A DNA stretch of 64,000 bases. It comes from Agrococcus jenensis. Its GTDB lineage: Bacteria; Actinomycetota; Actinomycetes; Actinomycetales; Microbacteriaceae. Each line of letters opens with the position of its first letter. The first letter of the stretch is position 1. Below the pieces are notes generated by a model that had not been told where the DNA came from, made no database searches, and saw only the letters and a program-made list of their open reading frames with translations. Location of the stretch: assembly GCF_003752465.1 (NCBI RefSeq), contig NZ_RKHJ01000001.1:496001-560000 (forward strand). Reading direction: 5' to 3'. Positions 33,208-41,698 of the stretch are shown in pieces. The position numbers and the translations under genes were made by a program.

Positions 33208-34926
33208 TCAGTGCTCGTCCTCGTCGGCCTGCAGGCCGATCTCCTCGCGGTCGATGATGCGCTGCGCGACCGCGACGGTGCTCGAGTCGAACCGCCCGGT
33301 GCGGCGCACGCGATCGAGCCACACGCGCTCCGCCTCGATGGCGACGTGGCGGAGGCGCGAGATCTGCGCGACGTCGGTGGACGGGTCGTCCGGGTCCACT
33401 TCGGCGACGTGGGCGGCCCAGTCGCGCCGGGCGAGCATCCGCTCGCTCGCGACCTCGACGATCATCTCGTCGATCCCGTTGACCTCGGCCTCCCGGCGCA
33501 TCGCCTCGATGCCGGCGTCGATCGCCTCGCCGACGAGCGACTCGAGCTCGGCGCGCCGTCGGTCGGAGGCGTTCTTGCCGACGCCCAGTGCGCGCACGAG
33601 GAAGGAGAGCGTGCCGCCCTGCACGAGGAGCGTGACGATGGCGACGACGAAGGCGGCGAGCACGAGCTCGGCGCGCATCGGGGTGTCGGCCGGCAGCGTC
33701 TGCACCGCGGCGACCGTGACGACGCCGCGCATCCCGGCCCAGCCGATCGCGAGCGTGTCGCGCCACCCGAGCCGCTGGTCGCGCAGCGCCGTGATGTCGT
33801 GCCCGCGCACGATGTGGGCGTACCGGAGCCTCGCGCCGCGCTTCGTGCTCGTGTCGACGCTGTCGAGGCGCTCGGCGAGCCGGGCGTGCCCGCGCTGCAC
33901 GCGGCCGGCGTGGTGGCGCAGCCACGCGAGCAGCGGCGGGAGCGCCGCGAGCCGCACGGCGAGCAGCACCGCGCACAGCAGCAGGCCGACCGCGACGACG
34001 CCGGCGAGGTGCCGCTCCCCCTCGTCGACGGCGGTGATCACGGCGGGCAGCTGCATCCCCATGGTGAGGAACACGCCGTTCTCGACGATGACCGAGAAGG
34101 TGCTCCAGGTGGCCGACTCCTGCGCTCGGCGCGTGGCGCGGATGCGGATCTGGCTGCGGTTGCCGATCACGAGCCCGGTGACCACGACGGCGACGATGCC
34201 CGAGCCGCGCAGCGACTCCGCGGCGAGGAACGAGACGAAGGGGGTCGCGATCGAGATCGCGGTGTCGATGGCGCGGTCGCCCGCGAGCTGGCGTATGAGC
34301 ACCGTCGCGTAGCCGACGACGAGGCCGACGGCCAGCGCCACGACGACCGCGAGCGCGAAGTCGCCGACGAGCGCGGCGCCCTCGACCTCGGAGCTGCCCG
34401 GCCGCTCGATCGCGGCGACGGCGGTCGTGAGCAGCACGAGCGCGGTCGCGTCGTTGAGGAGCCCCTCGCCCTCGAGGATCGTCACGACCCGCGGCGGCAG
34501 CCCGAGCCGCTTGCCGAGCGCGGTGGCCGCGACGGCATCCGGCGGGGCGACGACCGCGCCGAGCGCGAGCGCGGCGGCGAAGCCGATGACCGGCCAGATG
34601 GACTGCAGCACGAGCGCCACGGCGAGCGCGCTGAGGGCGACGAGCACGACCGAGAGGTACCCGATCACGCGCAGGTTGCGGCGGAAGTCGACGGCGGGCA
34701 CCCGCAGGGCCGCGGTGTAGAGCAGCGGCGGCAGGATGATCGTGAGGAAGACCTCCGGCGGCACGACGATCTCGGGCGAGCCGGGCACGAGCGCGATGAC
34801 GGCGCCGAGCAGCACGAGGAGCAGCGGCGCTGCCACGCCGATCCGGTTGGCGATCGTGGCCACGGCGCCGATGAGCAGGATGCCCACCACGACGACGAGC
34901 GTCACCTCGGTCGCCACGTCGTGCAT
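33208..34926 (-). CDS. Na+/H+ antiporter, CPA1 (NhaP-like) family
   Basis: This 572-residue monovalent cation/proton antiporter has about 12 membrane segments in the first 420 residues. Family marks are FLTIILPPLLYTAALRVP near 57-74, GAVVAPPDAVAATAL near 118-132, EGEGLLNDATALVLL near 145-159 (the ND ion-binding pair) and WAGMRGVVTVAAV near 385. The last roughly 130 residues form a charged cytoplasmic tail. Start ATG at 34926: TACCCT ends 6 bases upstream, so the longer frame is not used. Confidence 0.9.
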   Translation of the reverse strand: MHDVATEVTLVVVVGILLIGAVATIANRIGVAAPLLLVLLGAVIALVPGSPEIVVPPEVFLTIILPPLLYTAALRVPAVDFRRNLRVIGYLSVVLVALSALAVALVLQSIWPVIGFAAALALGAVVAPPDAVAATALGKRLGLPPRVVTILEGEGLLNDATALVLLTTAVAAIERPGSSEVEGAALVGDFALAVVVALAVGLVVGYATVLIRQLAGDRAIDTAISIATPFVSFLAAESLRGSGIVAVVVTGLVIGNRSQIRIRATRRAQESATWSTFSVIVENGVFLTMGMQLPAVITAVDEGERHLAGVVAVGLLLCAVLLAVRLAALPPLLAWLRHHAGRVQRGHARLAERLDSVDTSTKRGARLRYAHIVRGHDITALRDQRLGWRDTLAIGWAGMRGVVTVAAVQTLPADTPMRAELVLAAFVVAIVTLLVQGGTLSFLVRALGVGKNASDRRRAELESLVGEAIDAGIEAMRREAEVNGIDEMIVEVASERMLARRDWAAHVAEVDPDDPSTDVAQISRLRHVAIEAERVWLDRVRRTGRFDSSTVAVAQRIIDREEIGLQADEDEH

Positions 34927-35026
34927 GGGGAGAGGGTATCGGTCGGCCCTATCACGGCATGGCGCTCCGACGTAGCCTGAGGTCAGCGGCCGCATCGGCG
35001 GCGCGCCGACCTGAGGAGGAAACTGC

Positions 35027-35449
35027 ATGGCCATCACCTCGAACGCGAGCACGACCTGGACCGGCGGACTGGGCAGCGGCTCGGGCACGACCACGCTCGG
35101 CACCGGATCGACCTTCGACCTCACGTGGCGAGCCCGCGCCGAGGAGGGCGGCGCCTCGACGCCGGAGGAGTTCATCGCCGCGGCGCACGCATCGTGCTTC
35201 GCGATGGCCTTCTCGCACACGCTCGAGCAGGCCGGTCACCCGCCGGAGTCGCTCGACACCGCCGCGAAGGTCTCGTTCGTCGCCGGCACCGGCATCACGA
35301 CGAGCGTCCTGACCGTCTCGGGCGTCGTGCCCGGCATCGATCAGGACCGGTTCGCGGAGCTCGCCGAGCAGGCGAAGGCCGAGTGCCCGGTGTCGCAGGC
35401 CCTCGCAGGCGTCGACATCCAGCTCGGTTCGGTAGAACTCCGTTCCTGA
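35027..35449 (+). CDS. osmC: OsmC-family peroxiredoxin
   Basis: This thiol peroxidase acts on organic hydroperoxides. Both catalytic cysteines are present in the 140-residue product: C57 in HASCFAMAFS and C120 in KAECPVSQAL. The N-terminal TWTGGLGSGSGTTTLG and TPEEFIAAAHASC match OsmC/Ohr. GAGGAGGAAA lies just upstream of the ATG. The next gene on this strand, 101 bases on, is the small repeat peptide. Confidence 0.92.
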   Translation: MAITSNASTTWTGGLGSGSGTTTLGTGSTFDLTWRARAEEGGASTPEEFIAAAHASCFAMAFSHTLEQAGHPPESLDTAAKVSFVAGTGITTSVLTVSGVVPGIDQDRFAELAEQAKAECPVSQALAGVDIQLGSVELRS

Positions 35450-35499
35450 AGATTTGCTCAGGGAAAACTTTGCTTCCGCAGAAAACCTGACGCATCGAC

Positions 35500-35521
35500 T
35501 ATAAAAAGATCAGACGATCTT
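35500..35521 (+). promoter_or_regulatory. -10-like box and short hairpin upstream of the repeat-peptide gene
   Basis: TATAAA at 35500-35505 lies in an unusually A-rich stretch for this chromosome and could be a -10 box, with no clear -35. Directly after it AAGATC (35506-35511) pairs with GATCTT (35516-35521) around AGAC. A start near 35512 would give a 40-base leader containing AGAAGGAG. Confidence 0.4.
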
Positions 35522-35550
35522 CCGTCCAACCTGAACCTAGAAGGAGCGTC

Positions 35551-35658
35551 ATGAAGTTCAACAAGCCCAGCCGCCGTGGTGACGACTTCATCATCATGGG
35601 TGGCGACGACTTCATCATCATGGGTGACGATTTCATCATCATGGGCACCGACTACTAA
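35551..35658 (+). CDS. 35-aa peptide with three tandem (G)DDFIIMG units, unknown function
   Basis: The product has a basic 9-residue lead (MKFNKPSRR), then GDDFIIMG at 10-17, GDDFIIMG at 18-25, DDFIIMG at 26-32 and a TDY end. AGAAGGAG lies 4 bases before the ATG and a strong hairpin terminator follows the stop, so it looks like a complete small gene. The repeats combine an Asp pair with a hydrophobic Phe-Ile-Ile-Met run, suited to beta-strand stacking, metal binding or release as short peptides. There is almost no Ser, Thr or Cys for common RiPP chemistry, and no modifying enzyme or transporter is adjacent. No family is recognised. Confidence 0.75.
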   Translation: MKFNKPSRRGDDFIIMGGDDFIIMGDDFIIMGTDY

Positions 35659-35670
35659 GCAGTCGACCCA

Positions 35671-35711
35671 ATGGCCGCGGCGCCGACTCCTCGAGTCGGC
35701 ACCGCGGCCAT
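35671..35711 (+). terminator. Strong hairpin terminator after the repeat-peptide gene
   Basis: ATGGCCGCGG pairs with CCGCGGCCAT and GCCGACT with AGTCGGC around CCTCG, a 17-bp stem with one mismatch. It begins 13 bases after the peptide stop and also faces the convergent SDR gene, so it may serve both strands. Confidence 0.8.
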
Positions 35712-35757
35712 CGTCTGTTCCGGAGCGGATGCGCGCCGTGCGGATCCGCTCGCGCGC

Positions 35758-36693
35758 TCAGTCGAACCGCACGCCCGTCAGGGTCTCCGAGATCTCCCAC
35801 AGCCTCGCGCCCTCCGTGCTGCGGAGCGGCGGCCAGAGCGACTGCCGTCCAGGAGGACCGCCGACGCTGCCCGGCCCTTGCGGACCGTAGAACCCGCCGT
35901 CCTCCGCGTCTGCAGTCGTCGCGGCCATGAGCGCCGGCAGCGCCGCGCTCTCGACGGTGCCGACGAGCAGCCCGCGAGCCGAGAGCCAGCGGATCACCCG
36001 CACCTGCGGGGTGTCCTGCGCCCTGCCGACCTCCGGTCGTGCCGCGAGCAGGCTCGTCGGCGCGACGCCGGGGTGCGAGAGGTTGCTCGTGATCCCCCAC
36101 CCGCCGCTGCGGCTGCGGCGGCTCAGCTCGAGCGCGAACAGCCCCACCGCGATCTTCGACTGCTGATAGGCGCGCATGCCGTCGTAGGAGCGCTCCCACT
36201 GCAGGTCCTCCCAGTGGATCGCGCCGCTGCGGGCCGCGATGCTCGCCTGCGAGGTCACGCGCGCGCGACCGGCCCTCAGCAGCGGCAGCAGCTGCCCGGT
36301 GAGCGCGAAGTGACCGAGGTGGTTCGTGCCGAGCTGCAGCTCGAAGCCGTCGGCGGTCGTCTGCCGCTCGGGCGGCGTCATGACCCCGGCGTTGTTGATG
36401 AGCAGGTGGATCGGCTCGCCCTCGGCGCGCAGCCGCTCGCCGAGCGCAGCGATCGAGGCGAGCGACGCGAGGTCGAGCTGCGCGAGCGTGAGCCGCGCAT
36501 CCGGCTGCTCCGCGCGGATGCGAGCGACCGCCGTCTCGCCCTTCCGCATGCTCCGCACCGGCATGACGACGTCGGCACCGGCGCGGGCCAGCCGCGTCGC
36601 GATGCCGAGGCCCATGCCGTCGCTCGCGCCGGTGACGACCGCGCGCCTGCCGGTCAGGTCGGGGATGGTGATGTCGTACGGTCTGCGTGGCAT
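35758..36693 (-). CDS. Short-chain dehydrogenase/reductase
   Basis: This 311-residue SDR has the cofactor motif [10 protein letters not shown] near 20-29, NNAG near 98-101, and the catalytic YQQSK near 173-177 preceded by Ser in SQASIAARS. The length and [10 protein letters not shown] segment match the retinol-dehydrogenase-like group that often has a divergent regulator. The substrate is unknown. GAGAGG precedes the ATG at 36693, which faces the MmyB-type regulator. Confidence 0.85.
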   Translation of the reverse strand: MPRRPYDITIPDLTGRRAVVTGASDGMGLGIATRLARAGADVVMPVRSMRKGETAVARIRAEQPDARLTLAQLDLASLASIAALGERLRAEGEPIHLLINNAGVMTPPERQTTADGFELQLGTNHLGHFALTGQLLPLLRAGRARVTSQASIAARSGAIHWEDLQWERSYDGMRAYQQSKIAVGLFALELSRRSRSGGWGITSNLSHPGVAPTSLLAARPEVGRAQDTPQVRVIRWLSARGLLVGTVESAALPALMAATTADAEDGGFYGPQGPGSVGGPPGRQSLWPPLRSTEGARLWEISETLTGVRFD

Positions 36694-36823
36694 GCGGATG
36701 CCTCTCCTCACGTGGATGCGGTGCGCCGTCGGGCGCCCTCGTCGATCGTCGCGGGGCGTGCAGCGCGCAGCCACGGCCTGACGATCCGTGGCTGCGGGAT
36801 CCGAGTCGGGAGAGGATGCTCGC

Positions 36824-37669
36824 ATGATCGATCGCACCGGGCTCGCCGAGTTCCTCCGCCGCCGCCGGGAGGCGCTGCAGCCCGAGGACGTCGGACTGCC
36901 GCGTGGGCAGCGCCGTCGCACGAGCGGGCTCCGCCGCGAGGAGGTCGCGGCGCTCTGCCACATGTCGACCGACTACTACTCGCGCATCGAGCGCGAGCGC
37001 GGGCCGCGGCCCTCCGAGCAGATGCTCGCCTCGATCGCGCAGGGGCTCCGGTTGACGCGCGACGAGCGCGATCACCTCTACCGGCTGGCCGGTCATGAGG
37101 CGCCCCCGCGCGGCTCCGGCACGGAGCACGTCAGCCCCGGCATGATGCGGATCTTCGACCGGCTGGGCGACACCCCCGCCGAGATCGTCACCGAGCTCGG
37201 CGAGACCCTGCGGCAGACGCGGCTCGGTGCGGCCCTCATGGGCGACTCGACGCGGTTCACCGGCGCCGCGCGCAGCATCGGCTACCGGTGGTTCACCGAC
37301 CCGGCGGCCCGCGCGCTCCATCCGCTCGAGGACCACGACTTCTATGCGCGCCTCTACGCCTCGGGCCTCCGCGGCGTGGCGACGCTGCGCGGACCGGACT
37401 CCCGGGCAGCCCGGCTCGCGCGCGAGCTGCTCGCATCGAGCGCCGAGTTCCGCGCGGTCTGGGAGCAGCACGAGGTGGGGCTCGCGCCGCGGGAGGTGAA
37501 GCGGTACCAGCATCCGGCGGTCGGCCACCTCGAGCTCCAGTGCCAGGTGCTGCTCGATCCGGCGCAGGCGCACTCGCTGCTCGTCTTCACCGCGACCCCG
37601 GGCAGCGAGAGCCACGAGAAGCTCGAGCTGCTGTCGGTGCTCGACGCCGAGCAGGCTGCGGCACGGTGA
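36824..37669 (+). CDS. MmyB-like HTH regulator
   Basis: This 281-residue regulator has an N-terminal XRE-type helix-turn-helix ([45 protein letters not shown]) and a C-terminal MmyB ligand-binding domain with [15 protein letters not shown] near 115-129 and LELLSVL near the end. In this family the C-terminal domain binds a fatty-acid-like ligand. It is divergent from the SDR gene (130-base gap), which it probably controls. The ATG at 36824 has GGGAGAGG upstream. Confidence 0.88.
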   Translation: MIDRTGLAEFLRRRREALQPEDVGLPRGQRRRTSGLRREEVAALCHMSTDYYSRIERERGPRPSEQMLASIAQGLRLTRDERDHLYRLAGHEAPPRGSGTEHVSPGMMRIFDRLGDTPAEIVTELGETLRQTRLGAALMGDSTRFTGAARSIGYRWFTDPAARALHPLEDHDFYARLYASGLRGVATLRGPDSRAARLARELLASSAEFRAVWEQHEVGLAPREVKRYQHPAVGHLELQCQVLLDPAQAHSLLVFTATPGSESHEKLELLSVLDAEQAAAR

Positions 37670-37679
37670 TCGACCGCGA

Positions 37680-39284
37680 TCACTCCTTCTTATAGCGCGT
37701 GCGTCCGGCGACGATCGTCTCCACGACCTGGGCCTCGAGCAGCGAGCGCGCGCCGGCCGTGAAGGGATCGCGGTCGAGCACGATGAGGTCCGCGGCGGAG
37801 CCGACGGCGATGCGGCCGCGCCACGCGCCGTCGCCGACGGAGGCCGCGGCGTCGCGCGTCGCGTGGCCGATGGCGCGCTCGAGCGGCAGGGCGAAGTGCG
37901 GATGCACGGCGGGCACGCTGGGATCCAGGGCGGATGCCCGGGTTGCCGCCACGTACATGTTCGCGAGGGCGCCGTGCGGGGCGGTCGGCGCATCGGTCGA
38001 GAACGCCAGCAGCGCGCCGGCGTCCTCGTACTCGACCCACGGGAAGGCGCGCTCGACCCGCTCGTCGCCGAGCATCTCCGCCCAGTTGGCGAAGATCGCC
38101 GGGTCGGCGTGCACCGGCTGCATCGACGCCGTCACGCCGAGCCGCGCCATCCGCTCTGCGGTGCCGGGCGCCGCGTACTCGAGGTGCTCGATGCGGTGCC
38201 GGCGGGGGCGATCACCGTTGGCCACGACGGCACGCTCAATCGCCGTCAGCGCCACGTCGCTCGCGAGGTCGCCGATCGCGTGCATCGCGACCTGGAGCCC
38301 CGCCGCGTCGGCCGCCGCGACGACGGGCTCGAGGTGCTCGGCAGGCCAGATCGGGTCGGCGTTCGAGCCATCGGCGTAGGGGTGCCGCATCGCCGCGGTG
38401 CACGCGTCGATCACGCCGTCGAGGATGAGCTTGATCCCGACCACTCGCAGCCACGGGGTCGAGGGGTCGGCGGCGAGCTCGACGGCCCGAGCCACCTGCG
38501 CGAGGTTCTGCGCCTCGTCGCCGGTGTTGTCGATGAACCAGTGCGCGGCGATGCGGATAGGCAGGTCGCCTCGCCGTTCCTGCATGCGCCGCAGCGCGGC
38601 CAGGCCGAGCTCGTCGAAGGCCATGTCGACGACGCCGGTGACCCCGGCGGCGAGGTACGCCTCGATGGCTCGCTCGGCCCCGGCATCCCGGTCCGCGTCG
38701 ACCGTGACCGCATCGCGGTGCGCCCATGCGTGGTGGGTGGCGGCCGTCTCGAGCAGCAGCCCCGTCGGCTCGCCGTGCTCGTCGCGGACGATCTCGCCGC
38801 CGAGCGGGTCGGGCGTCTCGCGCGTGATGCCCAGCTCGGCGAGCGCCGCGGTGTTGACCCAGCACGAGTGGTAGTCGTTGGCGTCGAGGTATACGGGGAT
38901 GTCGGGCACCGCGGCGTCGAGCATCGCCGCGGTCGGCCTGCCGCCCGGGATGGAGCCGAAGAGCCAGCCGCGCCCCCACAGCGCGGTCGCGCCCGGGTCA
39001 GCGGCGCGCGCGTCGCGGAGCGTCGCCTGGATCTCGTCGAGGCTCTGGGCGTCGGTGAGGCCGACCTGGCCGAGCGCTGCGCCCAGCATCAGGAGGTGGG
39101 TGTGCGCATCGGTGAAGCCGGGCAGCACCAGGCGTCCCCCGAGGTCGACCGTCTCGTCGGCCTGCGGCGCGTCGGCGTCGGCGCCGACGAACGCGATGCT
39201 GTCGCCGTCGACGACGAGCGCCTCGGCCCAGGCGGTGTCCGGATCGGCGGTGAAGATGCGTCCGTTGCGGTAGAGCGTGGTCAC
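37680..39284 (-). CDS. Metal-dependent amidohydrolase (YtcJ-like)
   Basis: This 534-residue amidohydrolase superfamily protein has metal ligands in FTDAHTHLL near 57-65, His in VAMHAIGD near 325, HRIEHLEY near 359, and Asp in FSTDAP near 420. The composite-domain start (TLYRNGRIFTADP) and tail (GSAADLIVLDRDPF) are typical of YtcJ-type exoenzymes and amidases. The substrate is unknown, but it is translationally coupled to an NCS1 nucleobase-type permease, suggesting a purine/pyrimidine-derived amide or cyclic amide. The GTG start overlaps the permease stop as GTGA. Confidence 0.88.
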   Translation of the reverse strand: MTTLYRNGRIFTADPDTAWAEALVVDGDSIAFVGADADAPQADETVDLGGRLVLPGFTDAHTHLLMLGAALGQVGLTDAQSLDEIQATLRDARAADPGATALWGRGWLFGSIPGGRPTAAMLDAAVPDIPVYLDANDYHSCWVNTAALAELGITRETPDPLGGEIVRDEHGEPTGLLLETAATHHAWAHRDAVTVDADRDAGAERAIEAYLAAGVTGVVDMAFDELGLAALRRMQERRGDLPIRIAAHWFIDNTGDEAQNLAQVARAVELAADPSTPWLRVVGIKLILDGVIDACTAAMRHPYADGSNADPIWPAEHLEPVVAAADAAGLQVAMHAIGDLASDVALTAIERAVVANGDRPRRHRIEHLEYAAPGTAERMARLGVTASMQPVHADPAIFANWAEMLGDERVERAFPWVEYEDAGALLAFSTDAPTAPHGALANMYVAATRASALDPSVPAVHPHFALPLERAIGHATRDAAASVGDGAWRGRIAVGSAADLIVLDRDPFTAGARSLLEAQVVETIVAGRTRYKKE

Positions 39285-40711
39285 GGTCGTCCCTCCTTCG
39301 CGAGCGGCGTGCGCAGCAGCACCGCGTAGATCGCGCCGGCGACGAGCATCCCCGCCGGCACGGACAGGTCGACGAAGCCCGTCGCCTGCGCGACGGGGCC
39401 GACCCAGACATCCGTCGCCAGGCACACCGCCGTCGTCCCGCCTCCCGCGAACAGCGCCGCGAGGCCCGGGATGCTCCATCCGCCGGTGTACCAGAACCGG
39501 CCACCCCGACGGTCGTCGAACAGGTCGACGCCGTCGTAGGCGTAGCGGCGCAGCAGCACGTCGACGACGAAGATCGCCATGGCGGGCCCCGAGACGATGA
39601 CGAGGAACTGCAGCATGAGGTTCGCGGCCTCGAGCAGGCTCGACGACAGCACCAGGTAGATCGTGAGCGCGGTGCCCACGATGCCGACGATGATCGCCGC
39701 GGGGATGCGGCGGAGCCGGAACCCGATCGCCTGCAGCGCCATGCTCGACGTGTAGGTGGTCATCGCGTTGAGCGCGATCGTGTTGACGACGACGCCGGCG
39801 ACGAGGATGGGCGCGAGCCAGACCGGCAGCAGCTCGAACAGGGCCGCGTCGAGCCCGATCTCGAACGCGGACTGGCTGAGCCCCGTCGCCAGCAGCACGC
39901 CGACGCTCGTGAACACGATGAACGGCACCGCGCCGCCGAGCGCGGTGGCGGCCGCGATGTGCGACGGCTTCGTCGAGCGCGGCAGGTAGCGGGCGATGTC
40001 CGGGCTGTTGATGAACGACAGCGGCGTCGACGCGAGGATCGTGAAGCCGATCGACAGCGACGACAGCAGCGCGGTGCCCTCGAGCGGCTCGGGGTTCGTG
40101 TACGACCAGTCGACCGTCGGCATGATGAACGCCGCGACGAGGAGGAAGACGACGAACAGCACCGCGGCCATCGCGGGGTAGGCCCGCAGGATCAGGCCGT
40201 GGCCGAAGATGGCCACGACGACCGTCACGGCAGAGACCACGAGCGTCACGCCGATCGGCACCCACACCGGGTCGTCGACCCCGAGCCGCCGCAGCAGGTC
40301 GGCGCCCATGAACGACGATGCCAGCCAGGTCAGCGACAGGAACACAGCGCCGATGAACCAGCCGACGAAGGCGACGAAGAGCCGGTTGCCCAGGATCCCG
40401 TACATGGCGCGCGTCACGACGGAGCCCGAGGTGCCGGCGGCGGATCCGCTCGCCGCGATGACGCCGGGCAGGATCCAGAGCAGCGACGCAGCGAGGATCA
40501 CGCCGATCGCCTGCCAGATCTCGAGCCCGAGCAGGATCAGCGTCGCGCCGATGGTGAAGTTGAGGATGCTGACCCCCGGCGCCGCCCACACCAGCACGAG
40601 GTCGCGCGCCCGCCCGTGTCGAGCAGCGTCGCCGATCAGCTCGATGCCGCGGGTCTCCGGACGGGCGGCGGTGTCGACGAACGCCTCCGGGATGTTCGAG
40701 ATCTGGGACAT
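39281..40711 (-). CDS. NCS1-family permease (nucleobase/hydantoin/allantoin type)
   Basis: This 476-residue permease has about 12 membrane segments of the purine-cytosine permease family. Visible are the N-terminal IELIGDAARHGRARDLVLVWAAPGVSILNFTIGATL region, TRAMYGILGNRLF, and SFINSPDIARYLPRSTKPSHIAAAT. It imports a nucleobase or related ring compound with Na+ or H+. The ATG at 40711 has GAGAGGAAG just upstream. It is divergent from a TetR gene across an operator-like palindrome. Confidence 0.9.
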   Translation of the reverse strand: MSQISNIPEAFVDTAARPETRGIELIGDAARHGRARDLVLVWAAPGVSILNFTIGATLILLGLEIWQAIGVILAASLLWILPGVIAASGSAAGTSGSVVTRAMYGILGNRLFVAFVGWFIGAVFLSLTWLASSFMGADLLRRLGVDDPVWVPIGVTLVVSAVTVVVAIFGHGLILRAYPAMAAVLFVVFLLVAAFIMPTVDWSYTNPEPLEGTALLSSLSIGFTILASTPLSFINSPDIARYLPRSTKPSHIAAATALGGAVPFIVFTSVGVLLATGLSQSAFEIGLDAALFELLPVWLAPILVAGVVVNTIALNAMTTYTSSMALQAIGFRLRRIPAAIIVGIVGTALTIYLVLSSSLLEAANLMLQFLVIVSGPAMAIFVVDVLLRRYAYDGVDLFDDRRGGRFWYTGGWSIPGLAALFAGGGTTAVCLATDVWVGPVAQATGFVDLSVPAGMLVAGAIYAVLLRTPLAKEGRP

Positions 40712-40740
40712 GCGCTTCCTCTCCGGACCGAGCGTCATTG

Positions 40741-40788
40741 CTATTGGTCATGCGCCCAATGGACTGTTGGTCACACAGTCAATAGCAT
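40741..40788. promoter_or_regulatory. TetR operator region and promoter between NCS1 permease and TetR genes
   Basis: CTATTG (40741) and CAATAG (40780-40785) bracket the region. Inside are ATTGG/CCAAT (40743-40760) and TTGGTCACACAGTCAA (40767-40782), an imperfect palindrome. The TAGCAT at 40783-40788 is the predicted -10 of the tetR gene, so a bound repressor would block it. The motif resembles the TTGACCA-type sites at 50044 and 56832. Confidence 0.6.
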
Positions 40789-40795
40789 GGACCGC

Positions 40796-41428
40796 ATGAC
40801 GTCAAGCACTGCGCAGCGCAGATCTCGGAAGCGGCCGGAGGAGCGGCGCGAGGAGATCCTCTCGGCCGCCGCGTCGATCGCGATCGACGAGGGCCTGGAG
40901 CGGATCACGCTCCGCGCGGTCGCCGAGCGGCTCGGGGTGCGCCCCGGGCTCATCACGCACTACTTCCCCGCCGCGGAGGACCTCGTCGTCGAGGGGTTCG
41001 CGCGCGCCGCGATCATCGAGCGCGAGCGGTTCTTCCCGGCGCAGGGCGACGCGCTGCGGCGCCTGGCGCACCTCATCGGCTACATCGAGAGCGGGGCGTC
41101 CCTGCCGCTCGCGCGGCTATGGCTCAACGCGCGGCACCTGTCGCGCTTCAGCCCGGCGCTCAACCGCACGCTCGACGAGCAGGACCTCCTCGACCGGGCG
41201 CGCCTCACCCAGCTGATCATCGACGGCATCGCTGCCGGCGAGTTCGCTGAGACAGATGCCGAGGCGGCGAGCGTCCGCATCTGGATCGCGATCGACGGTC
41301 GTGGCTCCTCCGTCAACAGTGCGATCGAGGAGGAGCACCCCGCCTCCGCCAGCTTCGCGTCGGACGTGGCGGAGTGGGCCCTGGCGCTCCCGCCCGGCAC
41401 ACTGCGGCGGGCGATCCCCAACGCCTGA
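40796..41428 (+). CDS. TetR-family transcriptional regulator
   Basis: This 210-residue regulator has the N-terminal TetR helix-turn-helix: RREEILSAAASIAIDEGLERITLRAVAERLGVRPGLITHYFPAAEDLV, in several motifs over about 16-63. The ligand domain is uncharacterised. The ATG at 40796 is preferred over 40787 because TAGCAT ends 7 bases upstream and overlaps the earlier ATG. It is divergent from the permease-amidohydrolase operon, its likely target. Confidence 0.88.
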   Translation: MTSSTAQRRSRKRPEERREEILSAAASIAIDEGLERITLRAVAERLGVRPGLITHYFPAAEDLVVEGFARAAIIERERFFPAQGDALRRLAHLIGYIESGASLPLARLWLNARHLSRFSPALNRTLDEQDLLDRARLTQLIIDGIAAGEFAETDAEAASVRIWIAIDGRGSSVNSAIEEEHPASASFASDVAEWALALPPGTLRRAIPNA

Positions 41429-41438
41429 GGTCGGTGAT

Positions 41439-41688
41439 CTCGATGCGCGTGCGGGCTGCGCCCGCGCCGCTACTCGGTCAGCGGGTGGGGGCTACGCTCT
41501 CCCACCCGCTCGTCGAGTAGCACGCCCGGAGGGCGCGCGTATCGAGACGACACCGGTGAGTGATCTCGATACGCGTGCGGGCTGCGCCCGCGCCGCTCCT
41601 CGATCAGCAGGTGGGGGCCACGCTCGTCGAGCAGCACTCCCCCACCCACGCTCGTCGAGTAGCACGCCCGGAGGGCGCGCGTATCGAG
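41439..41688. repeat. Two tandem inverted-repeat units between convergent genes
   Basis: Unit 1 (41439-41546) and unit 2 (41565-41688) each begin CTCGATRCGCGTGCGGGCTGC and end with GAGTAGCACGCCCGGAGGG then CGCGCGTATCGAG. The outer parts of each unit are inverted copies, so each could fold into a long hairpin. The middle parts differ, with different copies of GTGGGGGC and CTCGTCGAG. It fills the 270-base space between the tetR and gabD stops. It is probably a terminator-like intergenic repeat family. Confidence 0.7.
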
Positions 41689-41698
41689 ACGACCCCGG

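Noticed and set aside
35551..35658. Repeat peptide as an isoleucine attenuation leader
   Set aside because: The repeats contain Ile-Ile-Met codons, but the next gene is on the opposite strand and a strong terminator follows directly, so there is nothing to attenuate.
35551..35658. Repeat peptide as a graspetide, lanthipeptide or other known RiPP precursor
   Set aside because: There is almost no Ser, Thr or Cys in the repeats, and no ATP-grasp, LanM, radical-SAM or protease/transporter gene in the neighbourhood. An unknown class remains possible.
36716..36823. Small ORF in the SDR/MmyB divergent gap
   Set aside because: No start with a ribosome binding site or leaderless promoter gives a plausible product; the region looks like a plain promoter gap.
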